64,000 nt of DNA, taken from contig NZ_CP036274.1 in assembly GCF_007747655.1 (NCBI RefSeq), positions 4,712,001 to 4,776,000 of the forward strand. Direction: 5' to 3'. The position numbers were made by a program, and so were the translations under genes. Under the pieces are notes generated by a model. That model worked only from the letters and a program-made list of their open reading frames with translations, was not told the origin of the DNA and ran no database searches. Positions 26,391 through 36,600 of the stretch are shown in pieces (position 1 is the first letter of the stretch; each line of letters opens with the position of its first letter). Source of the DNA: Anatilimnocola aggregata (GTDB taxonomy: Bacteria; Planctomycetota; Planctomycetia; Pirellulales; Pirellulaceae).

Positions 26391-26903
26391 TTAGCGATAT
26401 CGACGGCAGCAGTACCACATTCCATTCGCGCCTTGAGCGTAGCCGACATCGACTGTCGCCATTCCGCTGTTGCCATAGCAGCAGATGCTATAAGCGGCTT
26501 GCGCAGTGGCCCCCATTCCGCAGCCTTCATAGCCGGGGTTGCCGCCGAAATGTCCGACCACGCCGCGCGAAGCCATAATATTGGCTACACCCTGAGCAGT
26601 AGCCGTGCTATACGACGCGGTGACAGCTTTCGCCGACTGAGGTGCGGGTGAACTGTGTGCGGCCGCAACGACCTTCACTGGTTGGCCCGTGGTGCTGTGA
26701 GATGCCTGGGCGACTTTCACGGGCTGGGCGCTGCTATTGGACGCCGCGACAACTTTCGGCGGTGCCGAAGTAGTGTTGTGAAAGGCAGGGGCAACGCTCA
26801 CCGGCTGGGGGTAATAACTGCCGCCACCACGTGACCGTCGTGCCTCCGCAGTATTCGCAACCAGCAGCAACATTCCGCAAACAAATAAAGCAATCCGTTT
26901 CAT
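26391..26903 (-). CDS. Small secreted planctomycete protein with low-complexity repeats
   Basis: A 170-residue protein. The ATG at 26903 is preceded by GGAG at 9 nt and gives a signal peptide ending TAEARR; an ATG 15 nt upstream is possible. The N-terminal half has four imperfect repeats of the type QPVKVVAAxHS. The C-terminal half has a conserved-looking core (HFGGNPGYEGCGMG, then CCYG and ANGMWYCCRRY), a pattern I associate with small secreted Pirellulales proteins. Function unknown. Confidence 0.65.
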   Translation of the reverse strand: MKRIALFVCGMLLLVANTAEARRSRGGGSYYPQPVSVAPAFHNTTSAPPKVVAASNSSAQPVKVAQASHSTTGQPVKVVAAAHSSPAPQSAKAVTASYSTATAQGVANIMASRGVVGHFGGNPGYEGCGMGATAQAAYSICCYGNSGMATVDVGYAQGANGMWYCCRRYR

Positions 26904-26993
26904 TCGATCAAACTCCATCGTGAGAACAAATCAAAAAACCAACGTTGATCGCGGTTACATCACATCTCTCCTTCTGTGTGTGGAATCCTGCCT

Positions 26994-27025
26994 GGGGCTT
27001 GCCATCACTTCGTGAGACAAGCCCC
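26994..27025. repeat. Nested hairpin
   Basis: GGGGCTTG (26994-27001) pairs perfectly with CAAGCCCC (27018-27025). Between them TCAC (27005-27008) pairs with GTGA (27012-27015) around a TTC loop, leaving a small internal loop. There is no T run on either side, so it is not an obvious terminator. It lies about 90 bp upstream of the secreted-protein start on the - strand. Confidence 0.5.
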
Positions 27026-27214
27026 TGTTGTGCGACTAAGCGCGGCGTCGCCTGCTACGACGAGGCTGTTGCTTCATCGCATTGCGACCGCGGTGCAGTG
27101 CAGCGTTAGACGTTAGGAATGCACGATCCGACCATGGACCGCAAAGGTAGGTTGGTGATGGGCTGGCAGGCAGCTTGTCGACTTGCGACCATTCCGCGTC
27201 CCGTCAACAGACAG

Positions 27215-27350
27215 TGGGACTTGTCCCATGCGGAATTGCCTCGCATCTTGCGAGGGCTTTCAAGGGGCCACCTTGCCCCACAAAGCTAGCAGCCGTTGTT
27301 CCTTTGGAACAACAAGCAGGCCAACTGTGGGTCTCAATGTAGCGTGAGAC
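27215..27350. ncRNA. Candidate structured RNA: five consecutive small perfect hairpins
   Basis: Five perfect stems follow one another: TGGGAC/GTCCCA (27215-27228, loop 2), CCTCGCA/TGCGAGG (27239-27255, loop 3), GGGGC/GCCCC (27264-27279, loop 6), GTTGTTCC/GGAACAAC (27295-27313, loop 3) and GTCTCA/TGAGAC (27331-27350, loop 8), with linkers of 8-17 nt. The strand is unknown because perfect stems read the same on both. I recognise no Rfam class. Confidence 0.35.
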
Positions 27351-27576
27351 GAATGCCGGGAAAGGCCGCCTTGACAAGTCGTGAACTGGTGGTTCGCAGG
27401 ATTCCAAAATATTGCCGTACTCTAAACTAATACCGCAGTGTGTATGGCCACGTCAGCGCGCATGCACAAGACCGCGGATCACGTTGTCAGGCCCAATCGT
27501 TACACCGCAGCTTGAATTGCCTGCTTCTCGTGCGCCTTTGGATTCGGCGATCGTACCGTGCCGGAATATCTTAAAT

Positions 27577-27600
27577 TGCGAGGGCCGGATTTGAACCGAC
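27577..27600 (-). other. tRNA 3'-end-like fragment
   Basis: On the - strand the sequence reads as a T-arm (GTCGG, loop TTCAAAT, CCGGC) followed by a 7-nt acceptor-like strand CCTCGCA. I could not find the matching 5' acceptor strand or a convincing anticodon arm in the adjacent ~90 nt, so it is not a complete tRNA. It may be a tRNA remnant or attachment site. A GAGG/CCTC alternative hairpin also covers it. Confidence 0.3.
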
Positions 27601-27741
27601 GGCCTCGAGATGCTTAGCCAGTTTTTTTGAGACACCCAAACCCAGTAGTGTTTCGCTGACGCATCGGGGTAGACTGCCGGGCGTGCGAATACAATGCGGA
27701 AGCGCTCACTTTGCCAGTTGCTTTCCTTCGAGAGGTGTGAC

Positions 27742-30375
27742 ATGGGTTCACGCGCGGAATCAATTCTGCTTGCCGTGGTTGTATTGCTTTCTTCCGCAAC
27801 AGCTTCCGCTCAGCCGTCGCTGCAGTGGGTTAATGGCCCGCAACTAGTATTCGAGCGGGAGAGTCAATCAAGCTGGGTGACGTTCGAATTAAACCGACTC
27901 ACCGATGTGGAAGTAGCGCTCGTCGATCCGGCCAGTTCGCTCGTGGTCCGTCATCTGGCGGCCGGCGTGCTCGGCGACAATCCGCCGCCGCCACTGGTCG
28001 CCAAGTCGCGATCGCAGAAGATCGCCTGGGATGGAAAAGACGACTATGGCCTACCCGTCGCCGATCCTGCAAAGTTGACGGTGCGCGTCCGAGCGGGGAT
28101 GAGCGTGAAGCTCGACCGCATCGTAGGCGGAGACCCTTACGCTTTTTGGTCGGAATTGAGCGGCCAAGGGGATCATGCTCAATGGATGGTGACTGGATTG
28201 GAGGCCAAATCCGATGGCAGCGTGTACGTGCTGGGAAACTCCACGTTCTACGGAGCGCCGACCATCCGCCAGTACGATGCCAGGGGCGCTTATCGCCGTA
28301 CGGTTTTTCCTCCGCCCGCGGGAAAGCCTGTTGACGATGTGCAGGGCTGGGGCATCAACGTCCGAGACGACGGAACGTACACACTGCAGAGCCGCAGTGG
28401 TTGGGGCCAAGCTTCTCCAAGCAAGACCCTCTTGAGCCGAGGAGGCCAGGCGCTCTGCGCCACGCTCGTACCAACTTCCGCAAGCGACAATTTGTGCCTG
28501 ACGAGCGTGGCTGGCCGCGATTTCGGCAATCAACAAATGACCATCGGCTGCGATGGCACACTTCGCGAGAATCAGGTCAACGTGATGCTGGGGGGCGAGC
28601 CTCTACCTACCCGAGGATTCTCGGGCAATTTGTTCTCGGCGCTTTCCTCCGACGGCAAGTCGCTGTACGTCAGCGGCCTGTTTGCCAACGACAATGCTCA
28701 AGGCATCTCCACGACCGGCTTTTGGCGCGATGGGCAGGTCTGGAAAGTGGATCTGGCTACACGGAAGACTCAAGTCTTTTTTTCGTTAGACGAGAAGGAC
28801 GTGATTGCCACAATGAAAGCTCGCACCGCTTCTTCGATCGGGCATACCAGCGCTAACCCCTACGCAGCGCTGCAGGGTGTTGCCACCGATGCCGAGGGGC
28901 GAGTGTTTATCTGCGACCGCCAGAACAAGCGCATTGTAGTTCTGGACGACGAAGGAAAGTTAATCCGTGAAATTCCTGTCGCCTATCCCGATGCCATCGC
29001 CGTGAATCCGAAATCTCAGGCGCTCTACGTGACCACCCGTTTCGGCGACTACGGCGGCAATGGAGAAATGGCGCTGCTCAAGTTCGGCGATTGGACAAAG
29101 GACGATGCACCGGAGGTTTCTCTGCCGCTGCGCAGCGGCATCGGCAAGTTCAGGGAGAATTCACACCTAGCGGTGGTCGAGGACAAGGGTGAGATGTTTG
29201 TCTGGGTTGCCTACACCACGCTGCCTGTGCGCGTTTATCAGGATTCGGGTACGAGCCTGGAGTTAGTCAAAGATTTCTATGAAGCTGGTCCGCAGCGTGC
29301 CCTGGATTTGCAGCACATGGAGGTCGACCAAAAGACCGGTGATGTCTACATCGCCGATGCGCAGGGTTTCTGCTTCCGGATTACCGACTGGAAAGATCCG
29401 CAGTTCGTGCTCTGTAAGCAAGACGCCAAGACGCCGCTCCGAGCATCCAGTATCGCTATCGATGCGCGCAGCCGGCATCTTTATACGCACTATCACTGGG
29501 GCACGCCGGTATATCGCTGGTCAATGGATGGCGATTTCTTCACTCCTGCACCGGCGGGTGTCTTGCAAAAAGAAAGCGTTGTTACGATTCCGGGCCGACC
29601 TGTGCCGACTGTCGGATCAGCCCATGCAATCACCCCGCCGATCGCCTGCTCATGGATCTTCACTGGTCTCGGTGAGCGAGGCATCGCGGTCGCTCCCAGC
29701 GGCGGGCTGGCGACTTTGGGAGTGTTGCCCGATAAGAACAATCGTGCGGATGACTACAGCGGCCCGCTGCATTACTTCAAGCCCGAATCGGCCCGAGTAC
29801 CTTGGCAACCGCTCCGCTTTAGTGGATTCGGAGGCCAGAAGCCTCGCTCCGGTGGCATTCGCTTCGATCCTCGCGGCAATCTGTACGTTGGCCTGCACAA
29901 TGGCAACGTCAACAATATGCCGCAGGGGTTCGACAGAGACCCCGACTTCAAAGCGACCACGGGACGCATCTACAAATACGCACCCACTGGCTCTGTCGAA
30001 GGCGGCACGCTATTTCCCAAGGAGCCAGCGGCGCCGGACAAAGTTTACGACATTCATTACGGTCCGCTTGGGCCGCAATCGCGCACCCCGCGCTTCGGTG
30101 TCGACGGCTATGGCCGGGTCTATTATCCGACCGGTCAGTTGCCGCGGGTGTCGGTGATCGATAACGAAGGCAACCCGATAGTCACCTTCGGCACTTATGG
30201 AAACCGCGACTCGATGGGCGGGTTACCCGGCGACCTCGTGCCGACCAAGGATCTGCCCATGGCGTGGCCCAACAGTGTGGACGCGACGGACGACCACATC
30301 TACGTTTCGGACATCGTGAACGTTCGCCTGCTGCGGATCGAGAAGCAGTTCGCACTCAGCATGAATTCCGAGTAG
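27742..30375 (+). CDS. Secreted NHL-type beta-propeller protein
   Basis: An 877-residue protein. I chose the ATG at 27742 (preceded by GAGAGGTG) over a start at 27694; it gives a signal peptide ending TASAQ. Residues about 30-115 look like a FlgD-type Ig fold (KIAWDGKDDYG). The rest is repeated propeller blades with NHL-like signatures (GVATDAEGRVFICDRQNKRIVVLD; VDQKTGDVYIADAQGF; GIRFDPRGNLYVGL). There are no haem or catalytic motifs. Such proteins act as extracellular binding or enzymatic propellers; the ligand is unknown. Single gene, followed after 96 bp by a secreted hydrolase in the same direction. Confidence 0.72.
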   Translation: MGSRAESILLAVVVLLSSATASAQPSLQWVNGPQLVFERESQSSWVTFELNRLTDVEVALVDPASSLVVRHLAAGVLGDNPPPPLVAKSRSQKIAWDGKDDYGLPVADPAKLTVRVRAGMSVKLDRIVGGDPYAFWSELSGQGDHAQWMVTGLEAKSDGSVYVLGNSTFYGAPTIRQYDARGAYRRTVFPPPAGKPVDDVQGWGINVRDDGTYTLQSRSGWGQASPSKTLLSRGGQALCATLVPTSASDNLCLTSVAGRDFGNQQMTIGCDGTLRENQVNVMLGGEPLPTRGFSGNLFSALSSDGKSLYVSGLFANDNAQGISTTGFWRDGQVWKVDLATRKTQVFFSLDEKDVIATMKARTASSIGHTSANPYAALQGVATDAEGRVFICDRQNKRIVVLDDEGKLIREIPVAYPDAIAVNPKSQALYVTTRFGDYGGNGEMALLKFGDWTKDDAPEVSLPLRSGIGKFRENSHLAVVEDKGEMFVWVAYTTLPVRVYQDSGTSLELVKDFYEAGPQRALDLQHMEVDQKTGDVYIADAQGFCFRITDWKDPQFVLCKQDAKTPLRASSIAIDARSRHLYTHYHWGTPVYRWSMDGDFFTPAPAGVLQKESVVTIPGRPVPTVGSAHAITPPIACSWIFTGLGERGIAVAPSGGLATLGVLPDKNNRADDYSGPLHYFKPESARVPWQPLRFSGFGGQKPRSGGIRFDPRGNLYVGLHNGNVNNMPQGFDRDPDFKATTGRIYKYAPTGSVEGGTLFPKEPAAPDKVYDIHYGPLGPQSRTPRFGVDGYGRVYYPTGQLPRVSVIDNEGNPIVTFGTYGNRDSMGGLPGDLVPTKDLPMAWPNSVDATDDHIYVSDIVNVRLLRIEKQFALSMNSE

Positions 30376-30471
30376 ATGGCGCTTGAGATCGCTCCGCCGT
30401 TTCCCTTTCACTCGCGGTAAGATAGAAGCCCGCCTTTTCACGAATAGTTTCCTCATTCAATTGGAACTTCG

Positions 30472-31857
30472 ATGTTTTCTGACCAACGCTTTCTCTGGTG
30501 CCAACGAGTGGCGAGTTGTGTGGGATTGCTGCTGATCGGAATTCCAGCAATTGCGCAGCTACCGCCCTACGATGTTTTCCCGCCAGCGAATCCGCCTTAC
30601 TACCGCGTGCGGTACGAGGCCTCGAAAGAGCCGGGCGAATTGATTTTTCCGGTGAACTATACGGTCTGGATTCCTCCTGGCGTTAAGCATTTACGCGGTG
30701 TGATCGTGCATCAGCACGGTTGCGGCGAAGGTTCGTGCAAGTCGGGGCTGACGGGTGCCTACGATCTGCATTGGCAAGCTCTAGCGAAGAAACACGACTG
30801 CGCCTTGCTCGCCGCGGCATATGAGCAGCCGGAAAAAGCTGACTGTCAGATGTGGTGTGATCCCCGTAACGGATCTGGCAAAGCGTTCGAGAGGTGCCTC
30901 GCCGAGCTCGGTGCAAAGTCGGGGCATCCAGAATTGGCCAAGGTTCCCTGGACGCTCTGGGGGCACAGCGGCGGCGGTCACTGGGCCGGGGGCATGGTGC
31001 TATTGCATCCAGATCGCGTCGCGGCCGCCTGGTTGCGCTCTGGCGTTCCGCTGCTGAAAGTTGATCCGGCAAGGCCCGGAATCAAGGCCCACTCGCTCGA
31101 CGCTGCCGCCTTAAGAGTCCCTTTGATGTGCAATCTGGGAACCAAAGAAGGAGTGACGGTCAAAGATGGTCGCTTTGCGGGCGTATGGCGAGCTAACGAG
31201 GCGTTCTTTGGGGAAGTACGTTCCCAAGGGGGGCTAATCGGCGTCGCAGTCGATCCACTTTCAAGTCACGACTGCGGCAATCAGCGGTACCTGGCGATTC
31301 CCTGGCTCGATGCGTGCCTGAGTGCGCGATTGCCAAAGTCCGGCAGCGAGTCGCTCCACGACATGCCAATCGAGCATGTGTATCTCGCCGAGCCCACTAG
31401 TCTGGAAGCCGTCGCCGCCGCAAAGTTCAATGGCGATGCGCGGAAGGCGGCCTGGCTTCCAAATGAATCCATAGCGCAGGCTTGGATGCAGTACGTCAAA
31501 GACACTGCAGTGGTGGACACGACTCCGCCTCCCGCGCCGACCAACGTGCGTTTCAGCGGCAACGAATTGAGTTGGGAAACTGAAGCCGATTTGGAGAGCG
31601 GACTCGCAAGTTTCATCATCGAACGCGACGGCATGCCACTCACGAGCATCCCCGAAAAGAGCAGCAACCCCTTCGGTCGCCCGATCTTTCAGAATCTTCA
31701 ATACAGCGACACACCCACTCAGCCATTGGTGCCGCTCCGCTTTTCCGACTCGACCGCCAAGCCTGGCAACAAACACACCTACCGAGTCATTGCGGTGAAC
31801 ACGCTGGGCCTGAAGTCCTCGCCAAGTGCCGATGCCACCTCGGAGCGGCCGCAATAA
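30472..31857 (+). CDS. Secreted alpha/beta hydrolase with C-terminal Fn3-like domain
   Basis: A 461-residue exported protein with a signal peptide ending near AIAQ (about residue 28). The alpha/beta-hydrolase core has the nucleophile elbow GHSGGG, an oxyanion-side HQHGCGEG segment and several cysteines (GSCKSG, CQMWCDP) that may form disulfides. After a WLP...AW segment comes an Fn3-like domain (about 350-455, starting [11 protein letters not shown]). The WLP/AW linker also occurs in the hydrolase at 56544-57788, so the two are likely homologues. The substrate is unknown, probably an ester of plant or algal polymers. It converges with the sulfatase gene (11 bp between stops). Confidence 0.7.
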   Translation: MFSDQRFLWCQRVASCVGLLLIGIPAIAQLPPYDVFPPANPPYYRVRYEASKEPGELIFPVNYTVWIPPGVKHLRGVIVHQHGCGEGSCKSGLTGAYDLHWQALAKKHDCALLAAAYEQPEKADCQMWCDPRNGSGKAFERCLAELGAKSGHPELAKVPWTLWGHSGGGHWAGGMVLLHPDRVAAAWLRSGVPLLKVDPARPGIKAHSLDAAALRVPLMCNLGTKEGVTVKDGRFAGVWRANEAFFGEVRSQGGLIGVAVDPLSSHDCGNQRYLAIPWLDACLSARLPKSGSESLHDMPIEHVYLAEPTSLEAVAAAKFNGDARKAAWLPNESIAQAWMQYVKDTAVVDTTPPPAPTNVRFSGNELSWETEADLESGLASFIIERDGMPLTSIPEKSSNPFGRPIFQNLQYSDTPTQPLVPLRFSDSTAKPGNKHTYRVIAVNTLGLKSSPSADATSERPQ

Positions 31858-31868
31858 GGCTGACGATA

Positions 31869-33386
31869 TCACTGCCTGGCGATTGCTGTCTCGAACGCGT
31901 TCAATTGCGGGTCGTTAGTCTGCTTCATATGCGCGAGCAACTTCTGGCTCAACTGCGCGACATCGCTTGCATACTTCGGTTCATGAATAAGATTCCTCCG
32001 CTCGGTCGGGTCCACTGAAATGTCGAAGAGCATCAAGGTTTCGCCTTCGACTAATTGCTTTACGCGAGATTGAATCGTCGCGTCGGTCGAAGCGCTCATC
32101 GCGGCAAAGCTCAGGCCGCTCATGGCCTCGACGCGGAACTTATTGGGACCGCCGACCCATGCATGAAACATCAACGCACGGTCTTTCGTGCGAACGCACC
32201 GCTGAGCGAACGACTTCCCGCTGCTCACGGTGTTGACATGCGTAATAACAAAGTCGCGATCGGGCTGCGACTCACCTTTCAGGAGTGGCACCCACGAGCG
32301 CCCATCGATTCCCTCCGGCGCTTTCACGTCGACCAACTCCAGCAAAGACGGCATCACGTCCACGCTGCTAACGAATTCGGTGTGCACTTGCGACTCCATT
32401 CTGTCGGGGACGCGTATCAGCACGGGGGACCAGGTGCCGCTGAGATACACGGTCGCCTTTGAGAAGGGAAACGACATCCCGTGGTCGGACATGAACACCA
32501 CAATTGTGTCTGCATCGCGTCCTGCATTCGTGAGTTCTTTCATCAACAGGCCAAACGCAACATCGAACCGACTTACGCTTGAGTAGTACTGGGCGACTTC
32601 TTCGCGGACGCGCGGGATGTCTTCGAGGAACGCAGGAACTGTTACCTCGTTTGGTTTGAAAAGTCTTGCTTCATCGAGCGGTGCGGCCGCTCTCGCTTGC
32701 TTGCCGGCACCGTCAATGAATGGCCGGTGCGGGTCGCAGATATTGGCGTTGATGAAAAATGGCTTCTTCTCCTGTGCAGCGGCGGCCAGCATTTCACCGA
32801 ACTTCTCCGCGAACTTCGTCGGCTGCTTGCCGAGTGCTTGGTCGCCAACAGCGTGCCAAGGGAACTTCTCGGCAGGTGCCATGTGCGCTGCCTTGGCAAT
32901 GCAACCGGTGTAATAACCATGGACTCGGAGCACTTCGACGAGTGTTGGCACGTCGCGGCGAATCGGGTCGAACCCGAGTGCGCCGTTGCGATGCGGAACT
33001 CGTCCCGTCATCAATGCCGATCGCCCTGGCTGGCAGATCGGCACCGTGACATGACTGTTGACGAAACGATGTGCACTCTTCGCAAACGCGTCGAGGTGAG
33101 GCGTAGCACCCAGCCTGTTGCCGATCCAACCACTGGAGTCGGCATTCATGTCGTCAGCCGTGATAACAAGCAGATTCAAGCTTTTGGCCGCATCTGCAGC
33201 CAGCACGCCACTCGCGGAAAGTAGCAGTATGAAACTGACGAAGATGAACTTCCTGCACAATTCTGCTGTGCGGCTCAGGCTGAAATCGGATTGAGGCAGG
33301 CAATCATCAATTGAAGCAATCATCTCCATCCTCTTCATTTTTGGTCTTGCGGTATGCTTTTGAGCGAGCGGCGATCGCATATCCAA
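31869..33386 (-). CDS. Sulfatase (family S1, N-sulfoglucosamine sulfohydrolase-like)
   Basis: A 505-residue exported sulfatase. Metal-binding ADDM lies near residue 77, the formylglycine site CQPGR (Cys near 118) sits in the CXPXR-...-TGR context needed for maturation by an anaerobic or FGE-type enzyme, and a second metal site is MSDHG (about 297). The hydrophobic signal is at about 47-64, so the true start may be one of the ATGs at 33338, 33329 or 33323 rather than 33386. Overall motifs resemble the heparan N-sulfatase branch. Planctomycetes use such enzymes to strip sulfate from algal polysaccharides or glycans. It lies next to hydrolases but not in an operon with them. Confidence 0.85.
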   Translation of the reverse strand: MDMRSPLAQKHTARPKMKRMEMIASIDDCLPQSDFSLSRTAELCRKFIFVSFILLLSASGVLAADAAKSLNLLVITADDMNADSSGWIGNRLGATPHLDAFAKSAHRFVNSHVTVPICQPGRSALMTGRVPHRNGALGFDPIRRDVPTLVEVLRVHGYYTGCIAKAAHMAPAEKFPWHAVGDQALGKQPTKFAEKFGEMLAAAAQEKKPFFINANICDPHRPFIDGAGKQARAAAPLDEARLFKPNEVTVPAFLEDIPRVREEVAQYYSSVSRFDVAFGLLMKELTNAGRDADTIVVFMSDHGMSFPFSKATVYLSGTWSPVLIRVPDRMESQVHTEFVSSVDVMPSLLELVDVKAPEGIDGRSWVPLLKGESQPDRDFVITHVNTVSSGKSFAQRCVRTKDRALMFHAWVGGPNKFRVEAMSGLSFAAMSASTDATIQSRVKQLVEGETLMLFDISVDPTERRNLIHEPKYASDVAQLSQKLLAHMKQTNDPQLNAFETAIARQ

Positions 33387-33537
33387 GTCGGCATATTGCC
33401 GCGTTTAATTCAGCGTCGTCAGCTTCTCACGCTCCCGTGCAGGGCTGCGCAGCAGAAGCACGAGGACCAGATTCATGAATCACCTGGTCGCGGCTGATTT
33501 TAATGCGGAAGCTCCGCGTTTGGTACTGAAAACAACT

Positions 33538-33570
33538 CGGCCCGCGTGAGGAGTTAATTCACGCGGGCCG
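33538..33570 (-). terminator. Hairpin terminator of the giant gene
   Basis: A perfect 12-bp GC-rich stem (CGGCCCGCGTGA / TCACGCGGGCCG) with a 9-nt loop lies about 70 bp beyond the stop of the 12-kb gene. On the - strand it is followed by TTGTTTT, consistent with intrinsic termination. It would also insulate the sulfatase promoter downstream. Confidence 0.7.
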
Positions 33571-33636
33571 TCGTTGTTTGGCACTAGTCGGGAGATTGGT
33601 CTCGCCCGGTACCTGGGTGCCGATGAGGTTCAGAAA

Positions 33637-36600
33637 TTACGCATTGTCGTTGCTGATTTCGGTGGTCGGCTTGTTGAGATCCGTAAGCTTATCCTTGACC
33701 GATGTGGTCCCGGTGAGATTCGCGAAGAACAGGTCGAGCGCCGTCAGGCCACCGGCCAGAGTGTCGACTTTGTTATCGGGAAGCAGTGCGCCAAACAGGT
33801 CACTAGCAATCTGCGCCGAGCGATCAGCATAAAGTCCAGGAGCGGTCCAGTTGGCCAGCAAGGCTGCGAGTGCCAGGGCGTCATCGTCGATGGAGGTCGC
33901 ACTATCGATGAGCACATCTTGGCCAGTGCCACCGGTGAGTTTATCGACATCTGCTCCGCCGATCAAAATGGCATGTCCCGTCGCCCCTGGGGCGGGTGCT
34001 GTGCCGACCTTGAGTGTGTCGTTTCCGTCACCACCCACTAGCACTGCTGCTCCCTTCCCACTGGTGAGCGTGTCGTTACCGGCGCCACCGAATAAGTAGG
34101 AAACCCCCAGTCCACTCGTGAGCTTGTCGTTGCCGATGCCGCCGATGAGGGTCGTCGGGCCACTGCCACCGGTCAGCGTGTCGTTGCCGGCGTCCCCATC
34201 GATAATCAAGTTCCCACTGAAGGCTGAGGCGTTGATCGTGTTCGCGCTGGTGCCACCCTTGAGTTCAGCAGCCTCGAAGCCGCTGTGCTTGATCGTGCCG
34301 CGGCCAGTCCGCGTGAGCGTCGTACTGCTCAACGTCATTGACGAGGCGTTGTCTGTCACTTTCAGCGTATCGACACCACCGTCTGCCTTTAGTTCGGCAG
34401 TACCAGCCCAGTTGTCGATCGTGAAGGTGCTATCCACTGCGCCTGTAACCGAAGTGAGTACTGCATTCTCAATGGTGCCTATGGTCACGTTCGGCTTGGC
34501 AGGACGCTGCAGCAAAGTCGGAGTCAGCACAAAGCCCGTGCTTCCCGCCGATTCAATCGTATCGGTACCGCCAGCGCCGATAACGTTGAGGGGCTTGGTC
34601 CAATCGGTCACGGTGAACTTGTTGGTCGATGAACCACCGGTGAGCGTCGCCGAGACGATGCCATTCATATTCACCGTCGCCGTCGTCGTGCCCGACGTGC
34701 GCGTGAGGAGTGCATCAGTCAGCACGAAATTGCCGTCACCCGTATAAGACACCGTGTCGCCGCCACCTTGACCATCGATCGTCACGCTGGCCGTCACTCC
34801 GCTGAAGACGAAGCTTTCGAGGCCAGTGGTCCCCTTCAATTCGATCCGTTCGATCTGGCTATACGAATCGGCCGATAAGCCCACCCGAATGCTCGTCGCC
34901 GAGACAATTGCGGAGCCGGTCATTTCGACAATCTTATCGATGCCCGCGCCACCCACGATCTTGTCGTTACCCAGGCCACTAACGAACGTATCGTCACCCG
35001 CGTTGCCGGCCATGGTGTCGACCCCATCACCACCAATGATGATGTCGGGCCCGCTACCGCCGGAAATCGAATCATTTCCTTCCTCGCCATAGATAGTCGA
35101 TGGTTTGCTGATTGGGTTCACCGTGGTCGATTCAATCACAATCGAATCGTTGCCACTTCGACCGAAGATCACAATACGACCGAACGAGGACAGCGGGAAA
35201 GAACCAATCGATACGGTCGGAGCGATGTAAACTGTTGCGATAGAATTCTTCGCACGGACGACGATCGCGTCGTTGCCGTTGCCCGGTGTGCCGCTGCCGA
35301 CGGGCGTACCAGTAATCACCAGCACAAATTGTCCAGGGTTCTCCGGGTCAGGCAGCACTTCTGCGCCGGGCGTTCCCGGTGTTTCCAGGGTAATGGCATA
35401 GTCCTCGACTTCGCCGTCGAGGGCCAAACCATCCGGTGTACTGATGCCAGCCGTGCTGATGCGAAAGCGAGCATACGTGGTTCCTTCGCCGACACCATCC
35501 GGAACACTAACCGCGAGGGAATTGTTGGTAGACGCCAGCACGAGACCAGTGGCAACTCGCTCGTTAGCGTCATTGAAGTCGCCGTCCAGATTGAAATCGA
35601 TCCAAGCATCGAGTTTCTTCCCAATCGCGGAAGTGTTCACCACGAAGTTCGCCGACATACCCCGGATCAAGTTGGATGGCAAAGTCACGCCGTTGTCATC
35701 TGCACCATCTCCCACAGCACCAGTCGAGAATTGGCTCGAATTCTCCGCATCAACGCTGGCACCCAAGCGGAGACCGGTAATCTGGTGACCAGCGACTCCA
35801 TAGCCGGCTGGAGCATCGCCATAATCGATCGCGCTGATCGATGTCGCTTCGGTATCCGAATCGTCACCTGTCACTACGCGAACTTCGGTCGAAGCGGTGA
35901 CCGTTGCCGTATTCGAAATCAAGTCGCCGCTAAAGAGTGCCGTCGAATCGACGTGGACAACCACGGTCAATGTCGCCGAGTCACCGACAGCCAGGCTGCC
36001 GACCGTCCAAACATAGTTAGTCGTAGCTGGCGCTGCTGGCGGTGAGGTTGAACCTGTTAGCGTGGAGACAGAGACCACACTCACGCCCGTCGGCAGAGTG
36101 AGGACATCACTGAGCACGATTCCATTGGCATCGGTAAGGCCATTGTTCGTCACGGTCACAGTATAGGTCACATCGCCGGGTGCACTCACGGTCGCCACCG
36201 AACCGACCTTCGTTACGGTCAGGTCGATATCGTTGTCAACGATGTTCAACGTGGCTGTGCTTTGCGAACCGATTTGAGCATTCGCCACCACCGCCAGAGC
36301 AAGGTCGGCCGTTTCCGTTCCTTCGGAAACCAAATCGTTCACGATGGTCATCGTCACCACTTGGCTAGCGGTAGTCATCGTGACGTCAATCGTCGTCGAA
36401 GCATAGTCATCCACTGGCGTTGCCGTACCCGTTCCTGGGAACGTGACTTGAACACCAGAGCTTCCTTCGGCGGTATCGCGTGTCAATGTGACCGCGGCAG
36501 TGATCGTGCCATTCTCGTTGATGGTGTAGGTCGGCTGCGAGAATTGAATCGTCGGCGTGAAGAGCACCACATCGTTGCCATCTGTGCCGCGAATATACGA

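Larger units (their letters stand above)
26904..27741. other. 838-bp non-coding gap with clustered hairpins
   Basis: No convincing coding frame. The gap holds a nested hairpin at 26994-27025, a run of five short perfect hairpins at 27215-27350, and a tRNA-like 3' fragment near 27577-27600, each described separately. The density of perfect stems in the middle of the gap is clearly above what I see in the other gaps of this window. Confidence 0.6.

Noticed and set aside
27577-27655. Complete tRNA gene
   Set aside because: Only a T-arm and one acceptor-like strand can be drawn; no matching 5' acceptor or anticodon arm was found.
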